Shown here: one piece after another, positions 47,398 to 56,942 of the stretch
Layout of the letters: each line of letters starts with the position of its first letter
Numbering within the stretch: position 1 is the first letter of the stretch
From: Arthrobacter sp. EPSL27
GTDB taxonomy: Bacteria > Actinomycetota > Actinomycetes > Actinomycetales > Micrococcaceae
DNA: 64,000 nt
Direction: 5' to 3'
NCBI RefSeq assembly: GCF_001512305.1
Contig: NZ_LNUT01000004.1
Span: 1,167,392-1,231,391, forward strand
Made by a program: the position numbers and the translations under genes
The notes under the pieces: generated by a model
The model's input: only the letters and a program-made list of their open reading frames with translations
Told to the model about the DNA's origin: nothing
Databases searched by the model: none

Positions 47398-48159
47398 CTA
47401 GCGGCCGCGGGCTGCCTTGCGGTCCGGGCGGGCCTTGTAGGGATCGATGCCCTTGGGGATGGGCAGGCGGCTTCCGAGCGACGAGATGCGCTTGGAGACC
47501 GTGCTGACCTCGAGCTTGGTGAGCTCGTTCTTCATCTTCGTCATCTTCTTGGAGACCTGGCTGATGGGGACCTGGCCCTCACCGCGGCCGGTCTCAATGA
47601 TGTGGATGGTGACGTTCGGCAGGATGCGTGCCAGCCGCTTGCGTTCGGCGTCGATCAGCGGCTTGACGCGGGTGCTGGGGCCCTCGCTGACGAGGACGAC
47701 GCCGGGACGGCCGATGGCGCGGAAGACGGCGTCCTGGGTGCGCGGGTTCACGGCGACCGGCTGCTCTTCGACGATCCAGCCGCGCTTGAGCGTGCCCAGT
47801 GCAGCACCGGAGGCGCCGGGCTGGTTCTCGATCCGGGCGAAGGCGGCCCGCTCGGCCCGGCGGGACAGGATCAGCGTTGCCGCCAGGAGGCCCAGCGGGA
47901 TGCCGATGATAAGGCCGGTGATCCAGTTATCCAGCAGGAATCCGATGAGGAAGCTGACTGCGATGACGCCGAGGAACGCCAGCAGCATCAGCCACGGCAC
48001 CATCGGGTCGTGCTCGCGGGTCATCTGGAAGACCTCGCGGATCTGCTTCAGGCGGCTCGGCTTCTTGACCTTGGCCACCTTGGGCTTACGGGAAAAGAGG
48101 CCGCGCTTGGGAGCGTCGGAAGCCGGAGTGGAGTTGCTGGAGTCAGGGGAAGTCGCCAT
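47398..48159 (-). CDS. DUF4191 membrane protein
   Basis: This 253-residue protein has a basic N-terminus, two transmembrane helices (about 56-95) and a cytoplasmic C-terminal domain with the pattern VNPRTQDAVFRAIGRPGVVLVSEG. It matches the actinobacterial DUF4191 family, regularly found next to lipA. Its function is unknown; the lipA neighbourhood suggests, but does not show, a link to lipoate metabolism. Confidence 0.88.
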   Translation of the reverse strand: MATSPDSSNSTPASDAPKRGLFSRKPKVAKVKKPSRLKQIREVFQMTREHDPMVPWLMLLAFLGVIAVSFLIGFLLDNWITGLIIGIPLGLLAATLILSRRAERAAFARIENQPGASGAALGTLKRGWIVEEQPVAVNPRTQDAVFRAIGRPGVVLVSEGPSTRVKPLIDAERKRLARILPNVTIHIIETGRGEGQVPISQVSKKMTKMKNELTKLEVSTVSKRISSLGSRLPIPKGIDPYKARPDRKAARGR

Positions 48160-48190
48160 AGTGCCTTAATTCTACGTGATGGACAGGAAA

Positions 48191-48223
48191 GGGCCGGACG
48201 CCGGATAAATCCGGTGCCGGCCC
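48191..48223. terminator. Hairpin after lipA
   Basis: GGGCCGG...CCGGAT (48191-48206) pairs with ATCCGG...CCGGCCC (48209-48223), with a small internal bulge. It lies 25 bp after the lipA stop and probably ends the lipB-lipA transcript. Confidence 0.65.
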
Positions 48224-48247
48224 CTCGCTGCGGTTGTTGCGTCCGGT

Positions 48248-49255
48248 TCAGGAATGCGCTGCGAGCAGCGAGCTGGCTTCCTGGCGGGTGCTGCCGGAGG
48301 ATTCGATGTGGGCGAGCTCGGCGGGGATTTCCCAGCCTTTTTTGCGCATGGCGGTGGCCCAGAGGCGGCCGGCGCGGTAGGAGGAGCGGACCAGGGGCCC
48401 GGACATGACGCCGAGGAACCCGATCTCGTCGGCTTCCTGCTGCAGGTCCACGAATTCCTGGGGTTTGACCCAGCGGTCCACGGGCAGGTGCCGTTCGGAG
48501 GGGCGGAGGTACTGGGTGATGGTGATCAGGTCGCAGCCGGCTTCGTGCAGGTCGCGGAGGGCTTCGGAGATTTCCTCGCGGGTCTCGCCCATGCCCAGGA
48601 TGAGGTTGGATTTGGTGACCATGCCGAGGTTGCGGCCCTGGGTGATGACATCGAGGGAGCGTTCGTAGCGGAAGGCCGGGCGGATGCGCTTGAAGATCCG
48701 CGGGACGGTCTCGACGTTGTGGGCGAAGACCTCGGGCTTGGAGTCGCAGATCGCCTCGATGTGCTCGGGCTTGCCGGAGAAATCGGGGATCAGGAGCTCG
48801 ACGCCGGTGCCCGGGTTGAGTTCGTGGATCTTGCGGACGGTTTCGGCGTAGAGCCAGACGCCTTCGTCGGCGAGGTCATCGCGGGCCACACCGGTGACGG
48901 TGGCGTAGCGCAGTTGCATGGACTGGACCGAGCGGGCCACCTTCGTGGGTTCGAAGACATCCACGGGGGAGGGCTTGCCGGTGTCGATCTGGCAGAAGTC
49001 GCAGCGGCGGGTGCATTCGGAGCCGCCGATCAGGAAGGTGGCTTCCTTGTCTTCCCAGCATTCGAAGATGTTCGGGCAGCCGGCCTCTTCACACACGGTG
49101 TGGAGGCCTTCTTTTTTGACGAGGTTCTTGAGCTGCACGAACTCGGGACCCATCTGGACCTTGGCCTTGATCCATTCCGGCTTGCGTTCCACCGGGGTGG
49201 CCGCATTGCGCTGCTCGATACGCAGCATTTTCCGGCCTTCTGGTGCCAGGGTCAC
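48248..49255 (-). CDS. lipA: Lipoyl synthase LipA
   Basis: LipA is a radical SAM enzyme that inserts two sulfurs into protein-bound octanoyl groups. The 335-residue protein has the auxiliary cluster cysteines Cys55, Cys60 and Cys66 ([12 protein letters not shown]) and the radical-[11 protein letters not shown] (Cys81, Cys85, Cys88). The family's C-terminal Ser region is RSSYRAG. GTG start with AAGGAG 7 bp upstream; it overlaps the lipB stop by 4 bp. Its substrates here include the two lipoyl domains of SucB. Confidence 0.95.
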   Translation of the reverse strand: MTLAPEGRKMLRIEQRNAATPVERKPEWIKAKVQMGPEFVQLKNLVKKEGLHTVCEEAGCPNIFECWEDKEATFLIGGSECTRRCDFCQIDTGKPSPVDVFEPTKVARSVQSMQLRYATVTGVARDDLADEGVWLYAETVRKIHELNPGTGVELLIPDFSGKPEHIEAICDSKPEVFAHNVETVPRIFKRIRPAFRYERSLDVITQGRNLGMVTKSNLILGMGETREEISEALRDLHEAGCDLITITQYLRPSERHLPVDRWVKPQEFVDLQQEADEIGFLGVMSGPLVRSSYRAGRLWATAMRKKGWEIPAELAHIESSGSTRQEASSLLAAHS

Positions 49256-49920
49256 AGTAGAGCTCCTTCATGGGTTGCAACTAGCGCTTCTTCATTGTTG
49301 CGCAGTTCTTCGATGATCCGCGAAACGAGGTCAGCGGGGGCGACGTCCCGGCCGGTCTCGTGGGAGATGGTGGTGACTCCGGCGTCGGTGATGCCGCAGG
49401 CGATGATCTGGCCGTACGGCGCCAGGTCGTTGTTGCAGTTGATCGCAAAGCCGTGCATCGTGACGCCTTCATGGACGCGGATTCCGATCGCCGCGATCTT
49501 GCGTGCAGGTCCCTCCTCGTCCTGGTCGATCCAGACACCGGCGCGGCCCTTGATCCGGACGGCCTCGATGCCGTAATCCGACAGGACAGCAATGATCACC
49601 GCTTCGAGCCGCTCCACGTAGTCGCGGATGCCGGCCGGGTTCTTGAGCTTGATGATGGGGTAGCCCACCAGTTGCCCGGGGCCGTGCCAGGTGAGCTTGC
49701 CGCCGCGGTCCACGGGGACTACGGGGGTGCCGTCGAAGGGGCGTTCGTGGTCTTCGGTCCGCTTGCCTGCCGTGTACACCGCGGCGTGTTCCAGCAGCAG
49801 GACCGTGCTGGGGGACGTACCGGCGACGACGGCGGCGTGGAGTTCGCGCTGGATGTCCCAACCGCGGGTGTAGTCGACGAATTCCGGGGCGAGACCCAGC
49901 TGGGAGAACTCAAGAGTCAT
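49252..49920 (-). CDS. lipB: Octanoyl-ACP:protein N-octanoyltransferase LipB
   Basis: LipB transfers octanoate from acyl carrier protein to lipoyl domains. The 222-residue protein has [17 protein letters not shown] (72 onward), the catalytic Lys141 ([10 protein letters not shown]) and Cys175 (IIACGI). It is the first gene of lipB-lipA, coupled to lipA through the overlap at 49252-49255. Confidence 0.95.
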   Translation of the reverse strand: MTLEFSQLGLAPEFVDYTRGWDIQRELHAAVVAGTSPSTVLLLEHAAVYTAGKRTEDHERPFDGTPVVPVDRGGKLTWHGPGQLVGYPIIKLKNPAGIRDYVERLEAVIIAVLSDYGIEAVRIKGRAGVWIDQDEEGPARKIAAIGIRVHEGVTMHGFAINCNNDLAPYGQIIACGITDAGVTTISHETGRDVAPADLVSRIIEELRNNEEALVATHEGALL

Positions 49921-50029
49921 GGCATCCAGCTTAGACCTCGCCTGTCGCCGTGGCTGATTCTGTGGTGAAGCTCTCAGTAGCCTGTGGATAACTTCTGCGG
50001 GATTCCCACGGATCCGCTATTCCTTGGCT

Positions 50030-52186
50030 ATGGAAGATTACGCGGGAAGTCCGGGCGCGGCGCCCGAGGTGACCGGGTTCGACGTCGTCCGTTGCCTGGG
50101 TCGCGGCGGCAGCGCCAGCGTGTGGCTGGTGTCCGAGCATTCGAGCGGCAATGAGTACGCCCTCAAGTGCTTCACCGGCGGCGACGGAGCCGCCGGGGCC
50201 GACGCGGAGGAAGCGGTCCGGCGCGAGGTCAGGATCCTGTCCGTCCTGGACCACGAGCATCTGGTGCGTGCCCACTCGGTGGTGCGCCTGCGGCGACGTC
50301 CGGGCACCTGGTCCGGCGGCATTGGCGGCGGCGTCGAGGGGGACACGGGCGGTGCGGACGACGGCGGCGGCACCGGGGGCCTTGACCGGACGGTCGGGCT
50401 CATCATGGACTACGCAGCGGGCGGCTCGCTGGGCCAGCTGGTGGCAGGCCGGGGGAAGCTGGGGGCGGGGGAGACCGTGACCGTCCTGACGCCGGTGGCC
50501 CAGGCCCTCGCCTACCTGCACAGTAACGGCTTCACCCACGGCGACGTGTCGCCCGGCAACGTGCTGTTCACCGCCTCCGGCAAACCGCTCCTGGCAGATC
50601 TGGGCGTGGCCCGCATGGTGGGTGATGCTCCGGCAGCGGCCGGGACGGGGACGGACGGCTTCCGCGACCCGGCGCCCGTGGACGCGGTCCGGGCAGGACT
50701 GCAGCCGGAGCGTGACGTGTATTCCCTCGCGGCGCTGGGATGGTACTGCCTCGCCGGCCGCGTCCCGGAGCCGGCCAGGGAGCGGCCGCCGCTGCCGCTG
50801 CTGGTGCCGGGCGTTCCGGCGGCGCTGGCCGCGGCGCTGGAATCAGGACTCTCCGAGGACCGTCGGCTCCGGCCCACCGCTGCGGAGTTCGCTGACGCGG
50901 TGCACCGCAGTGCCGTGGCCGCGCCCGTGGATCTCTCGGTGTCGGTCCACCCGTCGGTCATCCCGCAGCTGCTGACGCGCCGCTCCCTGCCCGCCACGGC
51001 AAGGGAGCGGCGGGCCGAAAAGCTCCGGTCCCTGCCGCGCGCCCTCCGCAGGTTGCGCGGGATCCCGCGCGGCCGCCCGCCTCTGAAGCGCGGAGACGGC
51101 CCCGCGCCTGGCCCCGCTGGTCTCAGCGCACACGTCCTTGGCCCCGCCGGCCGGAACGCCGTCGTCCTGGGCAACGCCGGGCGGAACGCCGCCGTCCTGG
51201 GCACCAGCGGGAGTGGCGCCGCTGCCCGTAGCGCCGCTGGGCGTGGCACCCCTGGACGCCATGCGGGCGAGCGGGGAGCCACAGGGCCGGGCCCTGACGG
51301 TGGACAGCCCCCGGGCCGCCGGAGTGCCGCAGGTCCCTCCGCCGCCGGCCCGGAACCGGATGCCCGCAGCGGTGCCCCGATGCTGCCCGGCACGGGCCCG
51401 CAGACTGCCGTTCGGCGGGCTGCCGTGGTGCTGCCTGCAGCGCGCCGGCAACCCGCCGCGCGGCGGGGCGTCCGCGCCGCAGCCGCGGGCCTGGTCCTGC
51501 TGAGTCTCCTGGCCGGCGCCTGGGGATTTGCGGGCGCCCCGCTGCCGCCGGCCTTTCCCAGGTTTGCCACGGAGGACGCCGCCTCGGTCGAGGAAGCAGT
51601 GGTCCAGGACTCAGGTCCGGAACAGGGCACTGCTGCGGAACCAGCGCCGGGCGGTGGCCAGGCTGTCGAGGAGGAGGGTGGCCAGCCCGCTGGTCCCGGC
51701 GTTGACAAAGACGAAGGCCAGGACAAGGACGAGCCCGCTGTGGGACCCGCTGGCGGGGCTGTGGTTCCGCCCGCGCTGGAGGAGCAGCTGGCCTCCCCGG
51801 ACCCCGCGGAAGCGGTCCGTGGACTGGCCGGGCTCCGTTCCCTGGCCTTGAGCACCGGCGACTTCGGGCTGCTGGACCAGGTGAACGTGCCGGCGTCGTC
51901 CGCCGCGGTGGCGGACCGGCAGATCGCCGCCGGGCTGGCGGAATCTAGGAGGGTGCTCACCGGATTCTCCATCCACGTCGCGCGGGCGGAACGGGCGGAC
52001 GACGGCGGCGGCCCGCTGGCCGTGGTGGCGGTCACCGCCGGCACCACCGCCTACCGGGAGACCGATCCCCGCGGGGCAGTGCTGGCCGAAGCAGCCGCAG
52101 CGCCGGAACAGCAGCTGCGGATGGTGCTGGCGCCGGTCGAGGGCCGCTGGCGGATCCGGGACATCCTCCCGGCCGGCGCCGGGTAG
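50030..52186 (+). CDS. Transmembrane Ser/Thr protein kinase
   Basis: This 718-residue protein has an N-terminal Hanks-type kinase domain with the Gly loop GRGGSASVW (24-32), Lys46 (YALK), HGDVSPGN at 170-177 (HGD in place of HRD) and DLG at 190-192 (instead of DFG). A disordered Gly/Arg/Pro-rich segment contains two 30-bp direct repeats (51142-51171 and 51172-51201). One membrane helix (about 482-502) leads to an extracytoplasmic domain of about 215 residues. Loss of the HRD Arg suggests activation-loop phosphorylation is not required. ATG 50030 lacks a clear ribosome binding site. Divergent from lipB. Confidence 0.85.
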   Translation: MEDYAGSPGAAPEVTGFDVVRCLGRGGSASVWLVSEHSSGNEYALKCFTGGDGAAGADAEEAVRREVRILSVLDHEHLVRAHSVVRLRRRPGTWSGGIGGGVEGDTGGADDGGGTGGLDRTVGLIMDYAAGGSLGQLVAGRGKLGAGETVTVLTPVAQALAYLHSNGFTHGDVSPGNVLFTASGKPLLADLGVARMVGDAPAAAGTGTDGFRDPAPVDAVRAGLQPERDVYSLAALGWYCLAGRVPEPARERPPLPLLVPGVPAALAAALESGLSEDRRLRPTAAEFADAVHRSAVAAPVDLSVSVHPSVIPQLLTRRSLPATARERRAEKLRSLPRALRRLRGIPRGRPPLKRGDGPAPGPAGLSAHVLGPAGRNAVVLGNAGRNAAVLGTSGSGAAARSAAGRGTPGRHAGERGATGPGPDGGQPPGRRSAAGPSAAGPEPDARSGAPMLPGTGPQTAVRRAAVVLPAARRQPAARRGVRAAAAGLVLLSLLAGAWGFAGAPLPPAFPRFATEDAASVEEAVVQDSGPEQGTAAEPAPGGGQAVEEEGGQPAGPGVDKDEGQDKDEPAVGPAGGAVVPPALEEQLASPDPAEAVRGLAGLRSLALSTGDFGLLDQVNVPASSAAVADRQIAAGLAESRRVLTGFSIHVARAERADDGGGPLAVVAVTAGTTAYRETDPRGAVLAEAAAAPEQQLRMVLAPVEGRWRIRDILPAGAG

Positions 52187-52267
52187 AGGTCACGCGCCGC
52201 CGCCGGGCGGCTGCGCCCGGCGGGAGGTGCCGGCGCCGGTTGAGCGCCGGGCCTCAGGAGGCGGGTC

Positions 52268-53170
52268 TCAGGACTGCAGGCCGCGGTCCGCCACCCAGGC
52301 GGCAGCCTGGGCCAGGGACGGGTGCTGCCACTGGAAGCCGGCGCCCTCCAGCACGGCCGGCTCCATCCGCTGGCTGGCCAGCAGCAGCTCATCGGCCAGC
52401 TGACCCATCGCCAGCCGGAGCACCGGGGCGGGGACGCGGAGTACCGCCGGCCGGTGGAGGGCCGCGGCGAGGTGCGCAATCAGCGAGTTCACATCCGCGG
52501 TCTCGGGGGCGCACAGGTTGACCGGCCCGGACAGGTTGCTGTCGAGCAGGAACGTAAAGGCGCCGGCCACGTCGGGAAGCGTGATCCAGGGCCAGTACTG
52601 CCGCCCGTTGCCGAGGGGTCCGCCGATGCCCAGCTTCAGCAGCGGCAGCAGCCTGCCCAGGGCTCCGCCCGAACGGCTCAACACGACGCCGGTGCGGGGA
52701 GTGACCACCCGGACGCCGGCCGGAGCCTCGTGGGCCGCCGCCTCCCAGTCAATGCAGATGCGGGCCAGCACACCGCTGCCCGCGGGGGCATTCTCGCGGA
52801 GTACCGCAGGGCCGGCGTTGCCGTAATACCCGGATGCGGACTGGCTCAGGAAGACCGCCGGCGGTGTGTCCTGCCGGCCCATGGCGGCCGTCAGGGTCCG
52901 GGTCGTGTCCAGCCGGGAGGTGCGCAGCTCCGTGATCCGCGCCCGCGTCCAGGGCCGGTCGCCGATGCCGGCGCCGGAGAGGTTGACGACGGCGTCCGCG
53001 CCCCGCAGCGCTGACTCATCGATGCGGCCCGCGGCAGGGTCCCACCTGAACTCGGACGCCGTGGCGGGCGATCTCCTGACCAGCGTGCCGACGTCGTGCC
53101 CGGCGCTGCGCAGGGAGCTGGAAATGGCGGTTCCGAGTAGCCCCGAGGCTCCGGCAACAATGATTCTCAT
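52268..53170 (-). CDS. TIGR01777-family NAD(P)-binding epimerase-like protein
   Basis: This 300-residue extended-SDR fold protein has the GASGLLG cofactor motif at its start (MRIIVAGASGLLGTAI), and VFLSQSASGYYGNAG, a signature of the TIGR01777/YfcH family. A C-terminal DUF1731-like segment (ADELLLASQRMEPAVLEGAGFQW) is also typical. The function of the family is not established. The start at 53170 fits the Rossmann fold; the frame is open eight residues further. Confidence 0.88.
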   Translation of the reverse strand: MRIIVAGASGLLGTAISSSLRSAGHDVGTLVRRSPATASEFRWDPAAGRIDESALRGADAVVNLSGAGIGDRPWTRARITELRTSRLDTTRTLTAAMGRQDTPPAVFLSQSASGYYGNAGPAVLRENAPAGSGVLARICIDWEAAAHEAPAGVRVVTPRTGVVLSRSGGALGRLLPLLKLGIGGPLGNGRQYWPWITLPDVAGAFTFLLDSNLSGPVNLCAPETADVNSLIAHLAAALHRPAVLRVPAPVLRLAMGQLADELLLASQRMEPAVLEGAGFQWQHPSLAQAAAWVADRGLQS

Positions 53171-53244
53171 GATCCATCTCACCACGCCCGGCACGGCCGC
53201 GGCACCTCCCGGGCGGGACGGCGCGCCTTGACTATGATCGTACG

Positions 53245-56200
53245 ATGACCTCTTCGAGCTACTTCCGTTTCCCGCATCTGCACGGCGATCTGGTCACCTT
53301 TGTGGCCGAGGACGACGTGTGGATCGCGCCCCTGGACGGGGGCCGCGCCTGGCGCGTTTCCTCGTTGCAGCTGCCCGCCCGCAACCCCCGCTTTACGCCG
53401 GACGGCAAGCAGTTGGTGTGGACCGTGGTCCAGGGAACGTCCCCGGAAGTGGTCGTGGCGGACGTCGACGGCGGCGGCTACCGTCAGCTGAGCTACTTCG
53501 GCCATGCCTCCACCAAGGTGAAAGGCTTCACGCCCGACGGCGCCATCCTGGTCACCAGCGCCTTCCGCCAGGCAGACAGCCGGCACACCCACGCCTACAG
53601 CCTGCCGGTCGCGGGCGGCTGGGCCACGGAACTGCCGCTGGGCCCCGTGGAATCTGTCGCCTTCGGGCCGGTGGTGGGCGACGAACGCCCCGTGGTCCTG
53701 GCCAGCGTGCTCTCCCGTGAACCCGCCTGGTGGAAGCGCTACCGTGGCGGCGCCGCCGGCAAGCTCTGGATCGACGCCGACGGCAACGGCGAATTCGAGC
53801 GCCTCGCTGCCGGGCTGGACGGCAACCTGACCGACCCCATGTGGGTCGACGGCCGGATCGCCTTCCTGTCCGACCACGAGGGCTACGGCAACCTCTACTC
53901 CGTGCTGCCCAACGGCTCCGACCTGCGGCGCCACACGGACCACGAGGACTTCTACGTCCGGCACGCCGCCACCGACGGCCGCCGGGTGGTCTTCGAATCC
54001 GCAGGCGAACTGTGGCTCCTGCCGGACCTCGGCGCGGACGCCGTCAAACTCGACATCCGGTTGGGCTCGGCCTCCCAGGCCCGCCGCAGCGCTCCGTTGA
54101 AGCCCTCCCGCCACCTCGGCGACGTAGTCCCGGACCGCACGGGCGGCTCCAGCGCCGTGGAAGCCCACGGCACGCTCCACTGGCTCCGGCACAAGGACGG
54201 CCCGTCCCGTGTCCTGGAAGCCACCCCGGGCGTCCGTGCCCGCCTGCCCCGGCCCTTCGGCGAGGGCAAAATCGCCTACGTCGCCGACCACGGGGGCGTC
54301 GAGGCCCTGTACTTGAAGGACATCGCCGGCGAGCCGGCTTCCGGAACAGCAGGCTCCTCAGACGCCGGCCGGAGCGCCGTCCACCAGCCCACCGCCCAGC
54401 CGTCCGCTCCGGCGCAGCAGGCCGCGAAGCCGCAGGACAGCGACGCCGGCACGCCCCTGCCCAGCCCGGTTTCGGCCGCCGCGCTCACCCGGCCTGACGC
54501 CGTGGCCGCTGTCCCGGTTCCTGCCACCGGCGCACCCGCCCACCACTCCGACGCCGCTGCCGCAGGCGACACGGCCGGCACCGCCGTCACTGCCGAATCC
54601 CTGGCCGCCGACGCCGCTGCCGCCGGCACCGGCCGGGCCGCATCCCAGGGGTCCACCCGGATCGATTTCCCCAAGGCCACCCGGACCAGCGCCATCGAGG
54701 CCAGCCCGGACGGCAACTGGCTCGCCGTCGGCACCGCGTTCGGCGACATCTACCTCGCCGACACCCGCACGGGCGCACTGAGCCTCGTCAGCAGCATCGG
54801 CGAGGGCAGCATCGAAAGCTTCGCCTGGTCCCCGGACTCGGCGTGGCTGGGCTGGTCGGAACCGGTCACGTCGTTCGGCTCCCGCAGCCGGCTGCGCCTG
54901 ACCAAGGCGGAGGGCGCCGGCACGCCGGACGGTCAGCGGGCCATCATCGAGGTCACCGATGGTCGCTTCCGCGACGAGTCGCCGTCGTTCACGCCGGACG
55001 GCAAGTACCTGGCCTTCCTCTCCAACCGCAGCTTCGACCCTGTGTACGACGGTCATTCCTTCGACCTGTCCTTCCCCAGCCCGATCAAGCCGTACCTGGT
55101 GGCCCTTGCCGCCGACACCCCCTCCCCGTTCGGCCCCACCGTCGGCCTGACGGCTGAGGCGGAGGCCGCTGCCGCCGCAGATGGCACCAAGGACGCCACT
55201 GACGCCGCGGACTCAGTTCCGGCCGTCCGGGTGGACGCCGAGGGCCTGGCGCACCGCGTCATCAGCGTTCCCGTGCCGCAGGGCAACTACTCCGCCCTCA
55301 CCGCCACCGAGGGGGCCTTGCTCTGGCTCGACAGCGAACTCTCCGGCGTCACCGGTGAGGGCCGGGCCAGCCTCGAGGACAAGAACGCGGCCCCCTGCCT
55401 GGTCCGCTTCGACGTCACCCGGCGCAAAACCACCACCATCATGGACGCCCTGGACAGCTACCGGCTCTCCGGCGACGGCGCGAAGGTGGTGGCCGTGCAC
55501 GACAAGCAGGTCCGCGTCGCGCCCGCCGGCGCCAAGGCCGACGAGGAGTCCGGCCAGCTGGTGAAGGTGGACCTCACCCGCATCCGCACGCAGCTCGATC
55601 CGCTCAGCGTCTGGGGCCAGGCGTTCGATGAGGCCTGGCGGCTCCAGCGGGACTTCTTCTGGACCGAAGACATGGCCGGGCAGGACTGGGACTCGGTGCA
55701 CGCCCGCTACCGTCCGATCGTCGAGCGCCTGGGCTCACACGATGACCTCGTGGACCTGCTGTGGGAGCTCCACGGCGAACTCGGCACCTCGCACGCCTAC
55801 GTCCGGCCCGCCGCCGTCACCGAAAACGGCAGCAACGGCCAGGGCCGCCTCGGCGCAGACCTCGCCTTCACCGGCGAGGGCTGGGAAATCACCCGGATCC
55901 TTGCGGGGGAGTCCTCGGACCCGCTGGCCACCTCCCCGCTGACCCGTCCCGGGGCGGACGCCAAGCCCGGAGACGTGCTGCTGGCGATCGACGGCGTCGA
56001 GCTCACCGAAACGCGTACCCCGGCCATGCAGCTGGTGGGTGCCGCCGGCCGTGCCGTGGAGTTGACCCTCCGCAACGGCGCCGGTCACGGCGAGCAGGCC
56101 GGACGGCAGCGCCGCGTCGCCGTCGTGCCCGTCCGGGACGAGGAGCGGCTGCGCTACCAGGAATGGGTGGCCGCCAACCGCCGGACGGTCCGGCAGGCCT

Positions 56201-56847
56201 CGCAGGGGACCTTCGGCTACCTGCACATCCCGGACATGATGGCCAACGGGTGGGCGCAGCTGCACCGCGACCTGGACACCGAAACGGCGCTCGACGGGCT
56301 GATCGTCGACGTCCGCCGCAACCGGGGCGGGCACACGTCCCAGCTCGTCGCTGAGCTCATCGGCCGCAAGGTCACAGGCTGGAGCATGCCGCGCGGGGAG
56401 CGGCCGCGGACGTACCCGCACCACGCACCGCGCGGTCCCGTCATCATCCTGACCGACGAATTCGCCGGGTCCGACGGCGACATCATCACCCAGGTCTCCA
56501 AGCTGCGGGGGATCGGGCCGGTGATCGGCACACGGACCTGGGGCGGTGTGGTGGGCATCGACAACCGCTTCGCCCTGGCCGACGGCACCGGTGTCACCCA
56601 GCCGCGCTACGCCACATGGTTCTCCGGCGGCGTGGGCTGGGGCGTGGAGAACTTCGGCGTCGCTCCGGACATCGAAGTCACCTTCCCGCCGCACGCCTAC
56701 GCAGCCGGCACTGACCCGCAGCTGGAATACGGCATCGGCGCACTCAAGGAAATGATCCAGGAGCTGCCCACCGACCGGCCGCCGCTGCGCGAGGGCTACC
56801 GCCTGGTCCGGCCCGCTCCGCTGCCGGCCCGCCGCCAGGGCAGCTAG
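53245..56847 (+). CDS. Tricorn-type S41 serine protease
   Basis: This 1200-residue homologue of tricorn core protease has an N-terminal beta-propeller region (repeated FTPDGK motifs), a second propeller, a PDZ-like domain (about 905-950; GDVLLAIDGVELTET) and a C-terminal S41 protease domain. The catalytic His is likely His850 (LGTSHAYVRP) and the nucleophile Ser1076 (EFAGSDGD). A low-complexity Ala/Pro/Thr insertion (about 370-470) interrupts the propellers. Such proteases degrade peptides released by other proteases. No signal peptide is seen. It is convergent with the OsmC gene. Confidence 0.88.
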   Translation: MTSSSYFRFPHLHGDLVTFVAEDDVWIAPLDGGRAWRVSSLQLPARNPRFTPDGKQLVWTVVQGTSPEVVVADVDGGGYRQLSYFGHASTKVKGFTPDGAILVTSAFRQADSRHTHAYSLPVAGGWATELPLGPVESVAFGPVVGDERPVVLASVLSREPAWWKRYRGGAAGKLWIDADGNGEFERLAAGLDGNLTDPMWVDGRIAFLSDHEGYGNLYSVLPNGSDLRRHTDHEDFYVRHAATDGRRVVFESAGELWLLPDLGADAVKLDIRLGSASQARRSAPLKPSRHLGDVVPDRTGGSSAVEAHGTLHWLRHKDGPSRVLEATPGVRARLPRPFGEGKIAYVADHGGVEALYLKDIAGEPASGTAGSSDAGRSAVHQPTAQPSAPAQQAAKPQDSDAGTPLPSPVSAAALTRPDAVAAVPVPATGAPAHHSDAAAAGDTAGTAVTAESLAADAAAAGTGRAASQGSTRIDFPKATRTSAIEASPDGNWLAVGTAFGDIYLADTRTGALSLVSSIGEGSIESFAWSPDSAWLGWSEPVTSFGSRSRLRLTKAEGAGTPDGQRAIIEVTDGRFRDESPSFTPDGKYLAFLSNRSFDPVYDGHSFDLSFPSPIKPYLVALAADTPSPFGPTVGLTAEAEAAAAADGTKDATDAADSVPAVRVDAEGLAHRVISVPVPQGNYSALTATEGALLWLDSELSGVTGEGRASLEDKNAAPCLVRFDVTRRKTTTIMDALDSYRLSGDGAKVVAVHDKQVRVAPAGAKADEESGQLVKVDLTRIRTQLDPLSVWGQAFDEAWRLQRDFFWTEDMAGQDWDSVHARYRPIVERLGSHDDLVDLLWELHGELGTSHAYVRPAAVTENGSNGQGRLGADLAFTGEGWEITRILAGESSDPLATSPLTRPGADAKPGDVLLAIDGVELTETRTPAMQLVGAAGRAVELTLRNGAGHGEQAGRQRRVAVVPVRDEERLRYQEWVAANRRTVRQASQGTFGYLHIPDMMANGWAQLHRDLDTETALDGLIVDVRRNRGGHTSQLVAELIGRKVTGWSMPRGERPRTYPHHAPRGPVIILTDEFAGSDGDIITQVSKLRGIGPVIGTRTWGGVVGIDNRFALADGTGVTQPRYATWFSGGVGWGVENFGVAPDIEVTFPPHAYAAGTDPQLEYGIGALKEMIQELPTDRPPLREGYRLVRPAPLPARRQGS

Positions 56848-56861
56848 CAGCCGGCGGAGTC

Positions 56862-56917
56862 GCCAACGGCGAAGGCCCCCGCACCCTCTGGAGGGTGCGG
56901 GGGCCTTCGCCGTTGGC
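56862..56917. terminator. Perfect 27-bp hairpin between convergent genes
   Basis: The 27 bases at 56862-56888 are the exact reverse complement of 56891-56917, with only two bases between them. It sits between the convergent tricorn protease and OsmC genes and should terminate transcription from both sides. Confidence 0.9.
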
Positions 56918-56942
56918 TGTCCGTGTCCGGCAGCGGCCGGTC

